From assembly GCF_029057325.1 (NCBI RefSeq), contig NZ_JAICZW010000013.1, positions 1 through 61,584 on the forward strand: DNA of 61,584 nucleotides. The letters are read 5' to 3'. The translations under genes and the position numbers were made by a program. Origin of the DNA: Bacteroides sp. (GTDB lineage: Bacteria > Bacteroidota > Bacteroidia > Bacteroidales > Bacteroidaceae). This document shows positions 46,938 through 56,192 of this stretch, in pieces (positions within the stretch are counted from its first letter, which is position 1; each line of letters starts with the position of its first letter). Under the pieces are notes generated by a model, which saw only the letters and a program-made list of their open reading frames with translations, made no database searches and was not told where the DNA came from.

Positions 46938-47741
46938 TTATTTTTTGTATTTCAAGTCATATTTGATAACCATATCCAACAGAGTGATAGAAGAGTCTTC
47001 CATTTCACTTGTCAAAGCTTCAATCTTAGAAAGGATATAGTTGTAGAATACCTGCAGTACCAATGCAGCGATCAAACCGAAGATAGTAGTAATCAAGGCA
47101 ACCTTCATACCACCTGCAACAACCGTCGGAGAGATATCACCTACCTGCTGGATTTTATCGAACGCCTGCACCATACCGATTACAGTACCCATAAATCCCA
47201 AAGACGGAGACATGGCGATGAACAATGTAATCCAAGAGCAACCTTTTTCCAGGTAACCAGCCTGTACACCACCGTAAGATACTACAGACTTCTCTACTAC
47301 GTCAATGCCTTGATCAATTCTCATCAAGCCTTGATAGTAGATAGAAGCGATAGGACCTCTTGTGTTACGTGCGATGTCTTTAGCAGATTCAACGTCACCT
47401 TTCTCTAAAGCAGCTTCGATAGCAGCCATAAATTTCTTGGTATTGATTTCTGCCAAGCTCAAATAGATGATACGTTCGATACAGAATGCGAGACCGATAA
47501 CTAATGCGATAGCTACCAAACTCATGAAAGATGCAGTACCTTCAATAAACTTTGTTTTCAATTCTTTGTGAATACCGCCTTCTTCAGCATCTACAGTAGC
47601 AGTAGCAGCATTATCAGCTACAGCTGCCGGAGCAGCTTGTTCTGTTTGTTCAGCTGCAGGAGCATCTTGAGCCTGAGCAAGTTGAGTTGAGCCAAATGTC
47701 AAGGCTCCCATCACAGCAACAATTGCAAATAACTTTTTCAT
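46938..47741 (-). CDS. exbB: ExbB/MotA/TolQ proton channel protein
   Basis: This 267-residue protein has a signal peptide and an Ala/Pro/Glu-rich periplasmic start, then the MotA/TolQ/ExbB domain with SPSLGFMGTVIGMVQAF and VALITTIFGLIAALVLQVFYN. It is the first gene of the operon exbB-membrane protein-exbD-exbD. tonB lies 3 kb away at 50.6 kb on the same strand. Confidence 0.95.
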   Translation of the reverse strand: MKKLFAIVAVMGALTFGSTQLAQAQDAPAAEQTEQAAPAAVADNAATATVDAEEGGIHKELKTKFIEGTASFMSLVAIALVIGLAFCIERIIYLSLAEINTKKFMAAIEAALEKGDVESAKDIARNTRGPIASIYYQGLMRIDQGIDVVEKSVVSYGGVQAGYLEKGCSWITLFIAMSPSLGFMGTVIGMVQAFDKIQQVGDISPTVVAGGMKVALITTIFGLIAALVLQVFYNYILSKIEALTSEMEDSSITLLDMVIKYDLKYKK

Positions 47742-47820
47742 TGTGTGTCTAATTTTTAAGATTAATTAATTAAATTATTTATTGTATTTATTATTGTTTT
47801 TTCTTCCCTATTTATTTTGC

Positions 47821-47907
47821 GGAGAGACGGGGATTCGAACCCCGGATACCCTTTAGGGGTATACACGCTTTCCAGGCGTGCCTCTTCAACCACTCGAGCA
47901 TCTCTCC
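47821..47907 (-). tRNA. tRNA-Ser (GGA)
   Basis: The minus strand folds as an 87-base class II tRNA: acceptor GGAGAGA pairing with TCTCTCC, T-loop GGTTCGAATCC, a long variable arm and an anticodon loop CTGGAAA with GGA, which reads UCC. No CCA is encoded. Confidence 0.97.
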
Positions 47908-48068
47908 AATAGGCACTTTTTTGAAATCGGGTGCAAATTACAAAAAAATTGCGAATCACCAGCGTTTTCAGCTACAAATGTATTCTTTTTTTTGTAGTTC
48001 CACTCCATTCTCCCCGTTTTATATTGAATAAAATATCAAAATTAATAAACTTTAAAACCTCAATCAGA

Positions 48069-48851
48069 TTATTCAAGCATTCCAAACACTTTTAAAGCGT
48101 TTGCAGAAGTGGTTTGCGCCACTTCTTCGGGAGAACAGCCATACACCTCGGCAACCTTCATTAACGTATCCTTCACGTATGCACTTTCATTCCGCTTGCC
48201 CCGATTGGGAACCGGAGTCAAATAAGGTGAGTCTGTCTCCAGCACGATTCTTTCCAGCGGAATGTGCTTCAAGACTTCCGGCAAAGCGGACTTCTTGAAA
48301 GTGACCACCCCGTTTATACCAACCATGAAGTTCGGAAATTCCGCCACCAATACGTCCGCCTCTTCCCGCGTCCCCGTAAAGCTATGGAAAATTCCGCCCA
48401 AAGAGGTACCCTGATAAGGTCTCAATACATTATATATATAATCGAACGCTTCCCGGCAATGAATCACAACCGGAAGACCATATTCCTGCGCCCAACCAAT
48501 TTGCTTGTCCAGCACCACCTGCTGCTCTTTCAGGAAAGTCTTGTCCCAATACAGGTCCATACCGATTTCGCCTATTGCCACATAATTGTTTGGAGCGCAC
48601 AGCGCTTCGGCTACCACCCCCAACTCTTTTTCGTAATCAGCATTCACGGAGGTCGGGTGCAATCCTATCATCGGATAGCAATATCCCTCATAGTCGCAAC
48701 ACACACGAAGCATGGGCTCTATAGTGGTACTATCTATATTAGGCATAAACACATGCGTAACCCCCGCATTGCGGGCACGCTCCATCACTTGCGGCAAATC
48801 CTCCGCAAACTCCTCCAGGAACAAGTGGGAATGTGAATCAATCAGTTTCAT
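48069..48851 (-). CDS. TatD family metal-dependent hydrolase
   Basis: This 260-residue TIM-barrel hydrolase has metal-site motifs DSHSHLF, HCREAFDY, HSFTGT and ETDSPYLTP. Family members have 3'-5' exonuclease or deoxyribonuclease activity. It overlaps the next gene upstream by four bases, forming an operon with it and probably with the polyprenyl synthetase gene. Confidence 0.94.
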   Translation of the reverse strand: MKLIDSHSHLFLEEFAEDLPQVMERARNAGVTHVFMPNIDSTTIEPMLRVCCDYEGYCYPMIGLHPTSVNADYEKELGVVAEALCAPNNYVAIGEIGMDLYWDKTFLKEQQVVLDKQIGWAQEYGLPVVIHCREAFDYIYNVLRPYQGTSLGGIFHSFTGTREEADVLVAEFPNFMVGINGVVTFKKSALPEVLKHIPLERIVLETDSPYLTPVPNRGKRNESAYVKDTLMKVAEVYGCSPEEVAQTTSANALKVFGMLE

Positions 48852-49561
48852 TTTTCCGTTCTATCAAGCTGTTTTTCACCGGTACGGTAATAGTAGATAA
48901 TCCCATAGTCACGGCATAAGTCCAGCCGCTTTTCGTTGGGGGCCACCGCTTCAAATTTCTTTTCAATCTGATTCCACAACTCCAGAATCAGCGCATCCGC
49001 CTCCGCACGCATCGAAGCCAACACATCCAGGCTGCGGGCCGTTATGGACTGAAGGCTCTTCTGCTTCTCATAACCATCCATAAAGATGTCATAGTGCACC
49101 TTCACCTTGGCGATAGTCGGATTATAGATAGGTATGCCACCTTGAGACAGGCGTTTGCTTTCGCCTTTCACGATTCTACCTCCCCACTCTGCTAACAATG
49201 CCTCCGATGACAAGTCAGGCACATTATTATTATTCGCCTCCAAACCGTAATACTCTTTATGCGCAACACGCACCTCCGACCGTATCACTGCCAAATTCAG
49301 CACCTGGATAAAGTGAGAGATATACAAACGCGCAGTCTTCACATGGACCTGATGCTTACGTCCTGCCATAGCCTGACGCTCAAAGCATTCCATATAGTAG
49401 GTTTGCGCCGCTTCAAATTTAACAAGGAAATTTCGAGCCTTGCTCAACGAGTGCAAAGAAACAGCCAACTCAGACACAGCATACGTATCTCCTTTAGCGA
49501 CCACCGCTTTCAGTGCCCGTATGCGTGCTTGATCGGTATTAGGTAATCTTCTATAAGGCAT
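48848..49561 (-). CDS. Conserved hypothetical protein, helical
   Basis: This 237-residue mostly helical protein has no signal peptide or membrane segment and no domain I can name (begins MPYRRLPNTDQARIRALKA). It is located between a polyprenyl synthetase gene (19 bases away) and tatD (overlap), so it is co-transcribed with them. Similar proteins of unknown function occur in other Bacteroides. Confidence 0.75.
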   Translation of the reverse strand: MPYRRLPNTDQARIRALKAVVAKGDTYAVSELAVSLHSLSKARNFLVKFEAAQTYYMECFERQAMAGRKHQVHVKTARLYISHFIQVLNLAVIRSEVRVAHKEYYGLEANNNNVPDLSSEALLAEWGGRIVKGESKRLSQGGIPIYNPTIAKVKVHYDIFMDGYEKQKSLQSITARSLDVLASMRAEADALILELWNQIEKKFEAVAPNEKRLDLCRDYGIIYYYRTGEKQLDRTEK

Positions 49562-49580
49562 CTTTCCCCTCTTTTTAGGA

Positions 49581-50555
49581 CTATACGTTCCGGTGCATCA
49601 GACTTTCCATCAGTTCTTTTAGCCCTGCCTTCTTCTCATCAGACACACAGACGGCTGCAAGGCTTCCCGCAGCACGTTCGCAATACTCTTGCATCTTCTC
49701 CTCACAAAGCTTCCGGACACCAATCTGATTATAGAGGTTTGTCACCGCCGCGATTTTCTCAATCGGATTGAACGACTCCGCATCCACCCATCCGTCCAGT
49801 TCACCTCGCTGGCTGTCGGCTGCATGTTCAAACGCCTTTATCAGCATATAAGTCTTCTTGTTGCATAAGATATCACCACCGATATTCTTTCCAAACACCG
49901 CAGGGTCTCCATACACATCCAAGAAATCATCTTTCAGTTGGAAAGCGACGCCCAGGTTCATGCCGAAATCATACAAGCGATTCGCATCCTCCGGCGAAGC
50001 ACCTCCCAACAGGGCACCTATCTTCAGACTGGCGGCTAATAACACCGAAGTCTTCAGACGAATCATTTCCAGATACTCTTCCTCTTTCACATCTTTCCGA
50101 CGCTCAAACTCCATATCCAGTTGCTGACCTTCACAAATCTCCAGCGCGGTCAAACTGAATACGTCCATCACCTCCTTCAAATGCTCCTCCGGACATTTCG
50201 CCATAAACTGATAGGCCAATACCAACATCGCATCACCCGAAAGAATGGCAGCATTGTCACCCCAAACCTTATGAACCGTTTCCTTACCACGGCGACGGTC
50301 TGCCTTATCCATCAAGTCGTCGTGCAGAAGCGTATAATTATGATACACCTCAATGCCCGTTGCCACATCAAAGATACGAGCCACATCATCCTTATAGAGA
50401 TTATAGGCCATCAGCATCAATACCGGACGGATTCTCTTGCCGCCCATAGACAGAACATACGTAATGGGATCATACAAGCCTTGGGGAGAACGGGAAAACT
50501 GCAATCCCGCAATATGGGAATTTATTCTTTCTAAAAGTTCGGAAACTGCAAACAT
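49581..50555 (-). CDS. Trans-polyprenyl diphosphate synthase
   Basis: This 324-residue all-helical enzyme joins isopentenyl diphosphate units. The two aspartate-rich motifs are DDLMDKADRRR and DDFLDVYGD. It probably makes the octaprenyl-type chain that MenA attaches to the quinone head. ATG 50555 (MFAVSELLERINSHI) is preferred; the frame reaches 48 bases farther upstream, but those residues are not family-like. Confidence 0.92.
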   Translation of the reverse strand: MFAVSELLERINSHIAGLQFSRSPQGLYDPITYVLSMGGKRIRPVLMLMAYNLYKDDVARIFDVATGIEVYHNYTLLHDDLMDKADRRRGKETVHKVWGDNAAILSGDAMLVLAYQFMAKCPEEHLKEVMDVFSLTALEICEGQQLDMEFERRKDVKEEEYLEMIRLKTSVLLAASLKIGALLGGASPEDANRLYDFGMNLGVAFQLKDDFLDVYGDPAVFGKNIGGDILCNKKTYMLIKAFEHAADSQRGELDGWVDAESFNPIEKIAAVTNLYNQIGVRKLCEEKMQEYCERAAGSLAAVCVSDEKKAGLKELMESLMHRNV

Positions 50556-50639
50556 AGTATTTCTAAAAATTAGGGAATGTCTGATAATGAAAAGAGGCTG
50601 CATTTCAGCAACCTCTTTCCTTATGATAAATCTGTTTTA

Positions 50640-51326
50640 TTACTGCAATCTGAACATTACAGGCACTGTATATTTAACGCGTACCGGTTTACCGCGTTGC
50701 ATACCCGGTTTCCACTTCGGCATACCCATAATCACACGGACAGCCTCTTTATCCAGATACGGGTCAACACCTCTCAACACTTTAGCATCAACGATACTAC
50801 CGTCCTTGTTCACCACGAACTGTACAGTCACACGTCCTTGCGTTCCGTTTTCCTGTGCAATGGGGGGATACTTGATGTTCTTACCCAGATACTGCATCAA
50901 ACCAGCCATACCGCCATTCGGGAATTCCGGCATCTGCTCTACCACCTCGAAGATAGTCTGCTCTTCCGGTTCTTCTTCTTCTACAGCCACGGGAACGTAC
51001 TTGATTTCCACAGCCTGATTCAATTCTTCAGAAGAAACAACAGCAGTTTCTTCCACTTCAGTATCGTCTTCCACGATAGTCAGCGTTTCTGCAATAGCAG
51101 GAGCCTCGGGAGGTGGAGGAGTCACTTGTTCCGGTTGTTCAGTAATAGGAATGATTTCCTCTTCAAAAACTGGTTCGGAAGTAACCTGGCTCATGTCAAT
51201 CTTGATGTCACGCTTTGTCCACTCGAACGCAACGAACATGAACGCGAGCACGATTACATACCCGACAAGCAGCCAAGTCGATTTCTTGCCCTCCAAGTCT
51301 GCTTTAGGCGATTTCTTAATTTCCAT
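50640..51326 (-). CDS. tonB: TonB energy-transducing protein
   Basis: This 228-residue protein has one N-terminal helix (STWLLVGYVIVLAFMFVAF), a proline/glutamate-rich periplasmic spacer (EQPEQVTPPPPEAPAIAE) and a C-terminal TonB domain with YPPIAQENGTQGRVTVQF and MPKWKPGMQRGKPV. It transmits energy from the Exb complex to outer-membrane SusC-like receptors. A -7 box is at 51364-51371. Confidence 0.95.
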   Translation of the reverse strand: MEIKKSPKADLEGKKSTWLLVGYVIVLAFMFVAFEWTKRDIKIDMSQVTSEPVFEEEIIPITEQPEQVTPPPPEAPAIAETLTIVEDDTEVEETAVVSSEELNQAVEIKYVPVAVEEEEPEEQTIFEVVEQMPEFPNGGMAGLMQYLGKNIKYPPIAQENGTQGRVTVQFVVNKDGSIVDAKVLRGVDPYLDKEAVRVIMGMPKWKPGMQRGKPVRVKYTVPVMFRLQ

Positions 51327-51751
51327 AATCTATAATATAATTTTTAGTGTTTCTCATTCGGGGCAAATATAGCACTTTTCCCATGAAAGTACACCCTTCA
51401 CTCTTTTTTTTTACACAATAAGCGGTGCATTTTTGTTTTTTTAATCCTTCCACCACCTCTGTGTACTTTTGTGCCACAAATGTAACGAGATATTTTAGAA
51501 ATACCGTATCTTTGGCAAGTTTTTTAGATGAATTATTGAAAATTTCTCTGTTGGAAGAATCAGGTCACACAAAAAACGTGATTTCGGCACATTATTTAAC
51601 AAATCATCCGGGGAGTTTATCCGTGTCCGAACCGTACCCAATCCGTACGGAGAAAAACAAGCGCGGACAGCTTGCCAATCCGATATTCCGCCAACGAAAT
51701 GATTTTTCTATCTAACGAACAGTTTTTTTAATCATTACAAATTCAGCAGTC
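51327..51751. other. Divergent promoter region, tonB and cmk
   Basis: This 425-base gap holds a minus-strand -7 box for tonB (TATATTTG, 51364-51371) and two plus-strand TAnnTTTG boxes (51464-51471 and 51507-51514) upstream of cmk. The one frame across it (51425-51715) shows no family resemblance and is probably not a gene. Confidence 0.55.
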
Positions 51752-52444
51752 ATGAAAAAAATAACAATCGCAATCGACGGTTTCTCCTCCTGCGGGAAAA
51801 GTACCATGGCCAAAGACCTGGCTCGCGAAATAGGCTACATCTACATAGATAGCGGAGCCATGTACCGCGCCGTTACCTTGTATAGTATAGAAAACGACAT
51901 TTTCCACGACGGGCACATTGACGCCGAAAAGCTGAAGGAGCAACTGAAGGACATCCATATCTCTTTCCGGCTGAACCCCGCGACCGGACGGCCGGACACC
52001 TATCTGAACGGTGTCAATGTAGAAGACCGCATCCGCACCATGGAGGTGTCATCACGCGTCAGCCCCATCGCGGCATTGGACTTCGTACGCCAAGCGATGG
52101 TGGCGCAACAACAGGAAATGGGAAAAGCCAAAGGCATTGTGATGGACGGGCGAGACATCGGCACCACCGTCTTTCCGGAGGCCGAACTGAAGATTTTCGT
52201 CACCGCCTCTCCCGAGATACGGGCACAACGCCGCTACGACGAACTGAAGACCAAAGGAGAAGAGGCCAGCCTGGACGAGATATTGGAGAATGTGAAGCAA
52301 CGCGACTACATCGACCAGAACCGGGAAGTCAGCCCGCTCCGCAAGGCCGATGATGCCCTGCTGCTGGACAACAGCCACCTGACTATTCTTCAACAAAAGG
52401 AGTGGCTGGCCGAGCAGTTCAGAAAAGCAATCGACAAGGAGTAG
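51752..52444 (+). CDS. cmk: Cytidylate kinase
   Basis: This 230-residue kinase phosphorylates CMP and dCMP. The P-loop is [10 protein letters not shown] near residue 10, followed by [12 protein letters not shown], the [13 protein letters not shown] motif and [10 protein letters not shown] in the lid. The ispH gene follows after a repeat-rich gap; cmk and ispH are often neighbours in Bacteroidetes. Confidence 0.96.
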   Translation: MKKITIAIDGFSSCGKSTMAKDLAREIGYIYIDSGAMYRAVTLYSIENDIFHDGHIDAEKLKEQLKDIHISFRLNPATGRPDTYLNGVNVEDRIRTMEVSSRVSPIAALDFVRQAMVAQQQEMGKAKGIVMDGRDIGTTVFPEAELKIFVTASPEIRAQRRYDELKTKGEEASLDEILENVKQRDYIDQNREVSPLRKADDALLLDNSHLTILQQKEWLAEQFRKAIDKE

Positions 52445-52456
52445 GGGCAGACAGGT

Positions 52457-52571
52457 ATCTGCTCCCTACCCGCTCCTTACCTGCTCCCTACCTGCTCCTT
52501 GTATGCTCGCCCTCTATAGACAAGGAGAAAACAGGGTAAAAGCAGGGAACAGGCAGGGAGCGGATAGGGAG
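52457..52571. repeat. Imperfect inverted repeat of CTCCCTACC units
   Basis: The left side is four to five copies of (CTGCTCCCTAC / CCGCTCCTTAC), and the right side is the approximate complement with AGGCAGGGAGCGGATAGGGAG. The arms could form a ~45-base imperfect hairpin in the cmk-ispH leader. Confidence 0.6.
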
Positions 52572-52607
52572 AAAAAACAAAGAAAAAAACGAAGAAAAAC
52601 AACAAGT

Positions 52608-53471
52608 ATGGCAAAAGTAGAAATAGACGAAGGCTCCGGCTTCTGCTTCGGAGTGGTCACCGCCATCAACAAGGCGGAAGAGGAACTGGCGAAAGGGGAA
52701 ACCCTCTACTGCTTAGGAGACATCGTACACAACAGCCGCGAAGTGGAACGGCTGAAGGCCATGGGACTGATTACCATCAACCACGAAGAACTGAACCACC
52801 TCCACAACGCCAAAGTACTGCTACGCGCCCACGGCGAGCCCCCCGAGACATACGACATCGCCCGCCGCAACAACATCGAAATCATAGACGCCACCTGCCC
52901 GGTAGTGTTGCGCCTGCAAAAGAAGATAAAGCAGGAGTACATGCAGGAGGGTAACAACAAGCAGATTGTCATCTACGGAAAAAACGGCCACGCCGAAGTG
53001 CTGGGGCTGGTGGGGCAAACCAATGGCGAAGCGATTGTCATCGAAAAGCCGGAAGAGGCACCCAGACTGAATCTTACCAAAGACATCCGCCTCTATTCGC
53101 AGACCACCAAATCACTGGATGGATTCCGGGATATTGTACACTACATCGAAGAGCACATCCCGCCCGAAGTGAGTTTCGAATCCTACGACACCATCTGCCG
53201 ACAAGTGGCCAACCGCATCCCCAACATCCGCAAATTCGCCGCCTCGCACGACCTGATATTCTTTGTCAGCGGCAAGAAGAGTTCCAACGGAAAGATGCTG
53301 TTCAGCGAATGCCAGAAAGTCAATCCGAACGCACATCTGATAGACAGCGTAGAAGAGATAGACAGCGCATTGCTGGAAAGCGCGGAGTCCATCGGCGTAT
53401 GCGGCGCCACATCCACCCCCAAATGGTTGATGGAAGAAATATCCGAGGCCATCAAGGCGAAATTGGGATAA
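52608..53471 (+). CDS. ispH: 4-hydroxy-3-methylbut-2-enyl diphosphate reductase
   Basis: This 287-residue iron-sulfur enzyme carries out the last step of the methylerythritol phosphate pathway, giving IPP and DMAPP for the prenyl chains above. The cluster Cys residues are in GFCFGVV, DATCPVV and GVCGATSTPKWL. ATG 52608 was chosen because the protein then begins MAKVEIDEGSGFCFG; an upstream ATG in frame (52503) reads into the inverted repeat. Confidence 0.96.
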   Translation: MAKVEIDEGSGFCFGVVTAINKAEEELAKGETLYCLGDIVHNSREVERLKAMGLITINHEELNHLHNAKVLLRAHGEPPETYDIARRNNIEIIDATCPVVLRLQKKIKQEYMQEGNNKQIVIYGKNGHAEVLGLVGQTNGEAIVIEKPEEAPRLNLTKDIRLYSQTTKSLDGFRDIVHYIEEHIPPEVSFESYDTICRQVANRIPNIRKFAASHDLIFFVSGKKSSNGKMLFSECQKVNPNAHLIDSVEEIDSALLESAESIGVCGATSTPKWLMEEISEAIKAKLG

Positions 53472-53680
53472 AAGGCCGTGCATCGGGCTTACAGCCTTCG
53501 CTTTTGATGCAGTCGCCGGATTGCCGGATAGTCAACAAGCCTGAGAGCGGTATCGAGACAGACGTTTCGTTCTTCCCGAATGTAAAACATTTTTTCGGCC
53601 TTTTTTCGTAGTCGGCACGTTCCGGCAAAAAAATGGTCTTCCGCCTTCTTTTCCCTGTTCTCCTTATCCGCTCCCTGCCT

Positions 53681-53804
53681 ACCCCCTATCAGGGCCTATT
53701 CGGCTTCGGACGTTCTTCGGACAAACTCCACTCCCTAGGACCGAAGAACGTCCGAAGAACGTCCGAAGAAACACCGAAGAAACTACGAAGTAGAAAAGGA
53801 CCGG
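53681..53804 (+). repeat. Dispersed hairpin repeat, copy B
   Basis: It matches the reverse complement of 390-511. Here the stem is exact: TTCGGACGTTCTTCGG at 53705-53720 and CCGAAGAACGTCCGAA at 53741-53756, followed by a further GTCCGAAG unit. The 86-90 codon frames over both copies read a shared peptide, but conservation follows the DNA and its palindromes. Confidence 0.75.
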
Positions 53805-53892
53805 AAAAGAGGCAACGGGAAAAAACAGGAGGCAGCGGATTTTTCAGAAAGAAGATATCACATGTAAACAATTATGATTCAAAATCCCTTTT

Positions 53893-54044
53893 AGAGGAGC
53901 CATAGAAGTTAACGGGAACCGTCACTCCGCTTCTCTTCATCAGGAGTTAAAGCCGATACGCTTGTGCAGGATGCCGTTACGGGCGCATTGGCTTCAGCTA
54001 CTAAACCGACCGGCCGGCTGATAACTCCTATAACTCCCGCAAAT
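53893..54044. repeat. GGAGTTA-type palindromic repeat, copy 4
   Basis: This diverged copy contains TCACTCCGCTTC and AGGAGTTAAAGCCGATA, resembling copy 1, and ends with GATAACTCCTATAACTCCCGC. Confidence 0.55.
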
Positions 54045-54109
54045 GAAAGAGCCGTGCATCGGGACTACAAAAAAACATAAATTTATTAGCCACAGCTTTA
54101 GCTTTTTAG

Positions 54110-54117
54110 TATCTTTG
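54110..54117 (+). promoter_or_regulatory. -7 box for pfkA
   Basis: TATCTTTG lies 67 bases before the ATG at 54184. In-frame upstream codons that precede this box cannot be the start. Confidence 0.5.
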
Positions 54118-54183
54118 CGGCATACTAAAAACGAGTCGGACTCGCTTTTTCATCTGATTATTAACACTAAACAACAAATAGTT

Positions 54184-55164
54184 ATGGGAACAGTTAAGTG
54201 TATTGGTATCTTGACATCAGGAGGTGACGCCCCCGGAATGAACGCGGCCATACGTGCCGTGACACGCACAGCTATTTACAACGGACTTTCCGTAAAAGGC
54301 ATCTATCGTGGTTACAAAGGTCTGGTAACCGGTGAAATCAAAGAATTTAAAAGCCAGAACGTCAGCAACATCATCCAATTGGGTGGCACCATCTTGAAGA
54401 CGGCACGCTGCAAGGAGTTCACCACTCCCGAAGGACGTCAACTTGCCTACGACAACATGAAGAAAGAGGGCATCGACGCCTTGGTAGTCATCGGCGGTGA
54501 CGGTTCGTTGACCGGCGCACGCATCTTCGCGCAAGAATTCGACATACCGTGCATCGGATTGCCAGGTACCATCGACAACGACCTTTACGGAACCGATACC
54601 ACCATCGGTTACGATACGGCACTGAATACCATCTTGGATGCTGTGGACAAAATCCGCGACACCGCCACTTCCCACGAACGCCTGTTCTTCGTAGAAGTCA
54701 TGGGACGCGATGCCGGCTTCCTCGCCCTGAACGGTGCCATCGCTTCCGGTGCGGAAGCCGCCATCATTCCGGAATTCAGCACGGAGGTGGACCAATTGGA
54801 AGAATTCATCAAGAACGGTTTCCGGAAATCCAAGAACAGCAGTATCGTATTGGTAGCCGAAAGTGAACTGACAGGCGGTGCCATGCACTACGCCGAACGC
54901 GTGAAGAACGAATATCCGCAATACGACGTACGTGTGACCATCCTCGGCCACTTGCAACGCGGTGGTAGTCCTACGGCACACGACCGCATACTTGCCAGCC
55001 GTCTGGGAGCAGCAGCCATCGATGCCATCATGGAAGGACAACGTAACGTCATGATTGGAATCGAACATGACGAAGTGGTTTATGTCCCCTTCACCAAAGC
55101 CATCAAGAATGACAAGCCCATCAAGAAAGATCTTGTGAATGTATTGAGGGCGCTGTCTATCTGA
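54184..55164 (+). CDS. pfkA: 6-phosphofructokinase
   Basis: This 326-residue group A ATP-type enzyme has [18 protein letters not shown] at the N-terminus, the nucleotide site GGDGSLTGA and the sugar-phosphate site [20 protein letters not shown]. The frame is open 141 bases farther upstream, but ATG 54184 follows the promoter box and gives the normal N-terminus. The gene ends at a strong palindromic repeat. Confidence 0.95.
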   Translation: MGTVKCIGILTSGGDAPGMNAAIRAVTRTAIYNGLSVKGIYRGYKGLVTGEIKEFKSQNVSNIIQLGGTILKTARCKEFTTPEGRQLAYDNMKKEGIDALVVIGGDGSLTGARIFAQEFDIPCIGLPGTIDNDLYGTDTTIGYDTALNTILDAVDKIRDTATSHERLFFVEVMGRDAGFLALNGAIASGAEAAIIPEFSTEVDQLEEFIKNGFRKSKNSSIVLVAESELTGGAMHYAERVKNEYPQYDVRVTILGHLQRGGSPTAHDRILASRLGAAAIDAIMEGQRNVMIGIEHDEVVYVPFTKAIKNDKPIKKDLVNVLRALSI

Positions 55165-55172
55165 TTTATTTC

Positions 55173-55256
55173 AAAGGGAGTCAGAAGAAGTTAGAGGCCA
55201 ATAGTCCGACTTGTGTCAGCAAGAGTATTGGCCTCTAACTTCTTCTAACTCCCTTT
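55173..55256. terminator. GGAGTTA-type palindrome, copy 5, acting as terminator
   Basis: Two 31-base arms (55173-55203 and 55226-55256) match with one mismatch. It has the same GAGTTAGAGGCCAATA elements as other copies and sits between convergent pfkA and the SDR gene, so it may end both transcripts. Confidence 0.75.
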
Positions 55257-55278
55257 AACTCCCGATAACTCCTTAATT

Positions 55279-56118
55279 CTATAGCCACTTCCTCACAATA
55301 TCCTCCGTTCGCTTCCACAACTCCGCCATCTGCACATGACGGGTGTATTTCTTCGAAAGATTTTTGGGACGGCAACTGGCATTCAAGGTGCCGGTACGCT
55401 TGCCCGCCTCTTCGTCCAGCAACAGACTGACCGCCGTGGCGGCTCCCTTGCGGGGAGTGCGGATAAAGGGACGGAAGAAAATATCCGTCAGGGGGTCGAA
55501 CCACATCTGCATGGTAATGATATTGGTGGAGACCACGCCGGGGTCGGCGGCATTAACTACGATTCCTTTGTCTTTGACACGGCTTGCCAAGTCGATGGTA
55601 AACAGAGTTAGTGCCAGCTTCGTATTGCTATAGATAGGTATGCGCCAGAAGCCTCCCTTCCGTCCGCGAAGGAAGAAATCGGGGAAATCGAGGTGCCCGA
55701 TGGCGTAGGTACACGACACCATGTTGACAATGCGGCTTCCCTCTCCCATCAAAGGCAGGAGCTTGCGGGTGAGCAAGTAAGGTCCCACGTAGTTGACACT
55801 CACCGTCTGTTCCAACCCGTCTTCCGTGATACGGCGTTCCGTCTCCAAGGTTCCGGCATTGTTCATCAGCAATGCCAACGGCTCGCCCCGCTTCAACAGC
55901 CTGTCGGCAAATGCAGCCACCGAGGCAAGGGATGCCAGGTCGATGGGGGCTGTCTCAATACAAGGATTGCCGGTTTCACGCATCAGTTGCTGACGTTTGG
56001 ATTCGGCTGCCTGCGGGTCGCGGCACGCCATGATGATTTGATAGCCGGCAGTTGCCACCGCACGGGTGATTTCCATGCCCATTCCACCGTCTGCACCGGT
56101 TATAATTGCAAGTTTCAT
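55279..56118 (-). CDS. SDR dehydrogenase, likely hydroxysteroid dehydrogenase
   Basis: This 279-residue short-chain dehydrogenase has TGADGGMGMEI (cofactor site), LLMNNAG, a catalytic Ser in VSCTYAIG and YSNTK for the Tyr and Lys. The sequence is similar to retinol dehydrogenase-like SDRs. It is transcribed with a flavin oxidoreductase and a steroid 5-alpha-reductase, which matches the arrangement known from Bacteroidetes isoallo-bile-acid clusters, where the SDR is a 3-beta-hydroxysteroid dehydrogenase. The substrate is inferred from context. Confidence 0.82.
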   Translation of the reverse strand: MKLAIITGADGGMGMEITRAVATAGYQIIMACRDPQAAESKRQQLMRETGNPCIETAPIDLASLASVAAFADRLLKRGEPLALLMNNAGTLETERRITEDGLEQTVSVNYVGPYLLTRKLLPLMGEGSRIVNMVSCTYAIGHLDFPDFFLRGRKGGFWRIPIYSNTKLALTLFTIDLASRVKDKGIVVNAADPGVVSTNIITMQMWFDPLTDIFFRPFIRTPRKGAATAVSLLLDEEAGKRTGTLNASCRPKNLSKKYTRHVQMAELWKRTEDIVRKWL

Positions 56119-56192
56119 ATCACATTCTTTTTAGGGAGGGAGTTAGAAGGAGTTAACTCCCGATAACTCCCTTCAAATTTTAAATTTCAAAC

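Larger units (their letters stand above)
53472..54183. other. Repeat-filled gap between ispH and pfkA
   Basis: It contains the hairpin repeat copy B, a GGAGTTA-type palindrome, and a pair of near-identical 19-base segments (GCCGTGCATCGGG.-type, at 53475-53493 and 54051-54069, two mismatches). The pfkA -7 box is at its right end. No supported gene is seen. Confidence 0.6.

Noticed and set aside
51425..51715. 96-residue frame between tonB and cmk
   Set aside because: It overlaps two promoter boxes, shows no recognisable family and has an odd composition.
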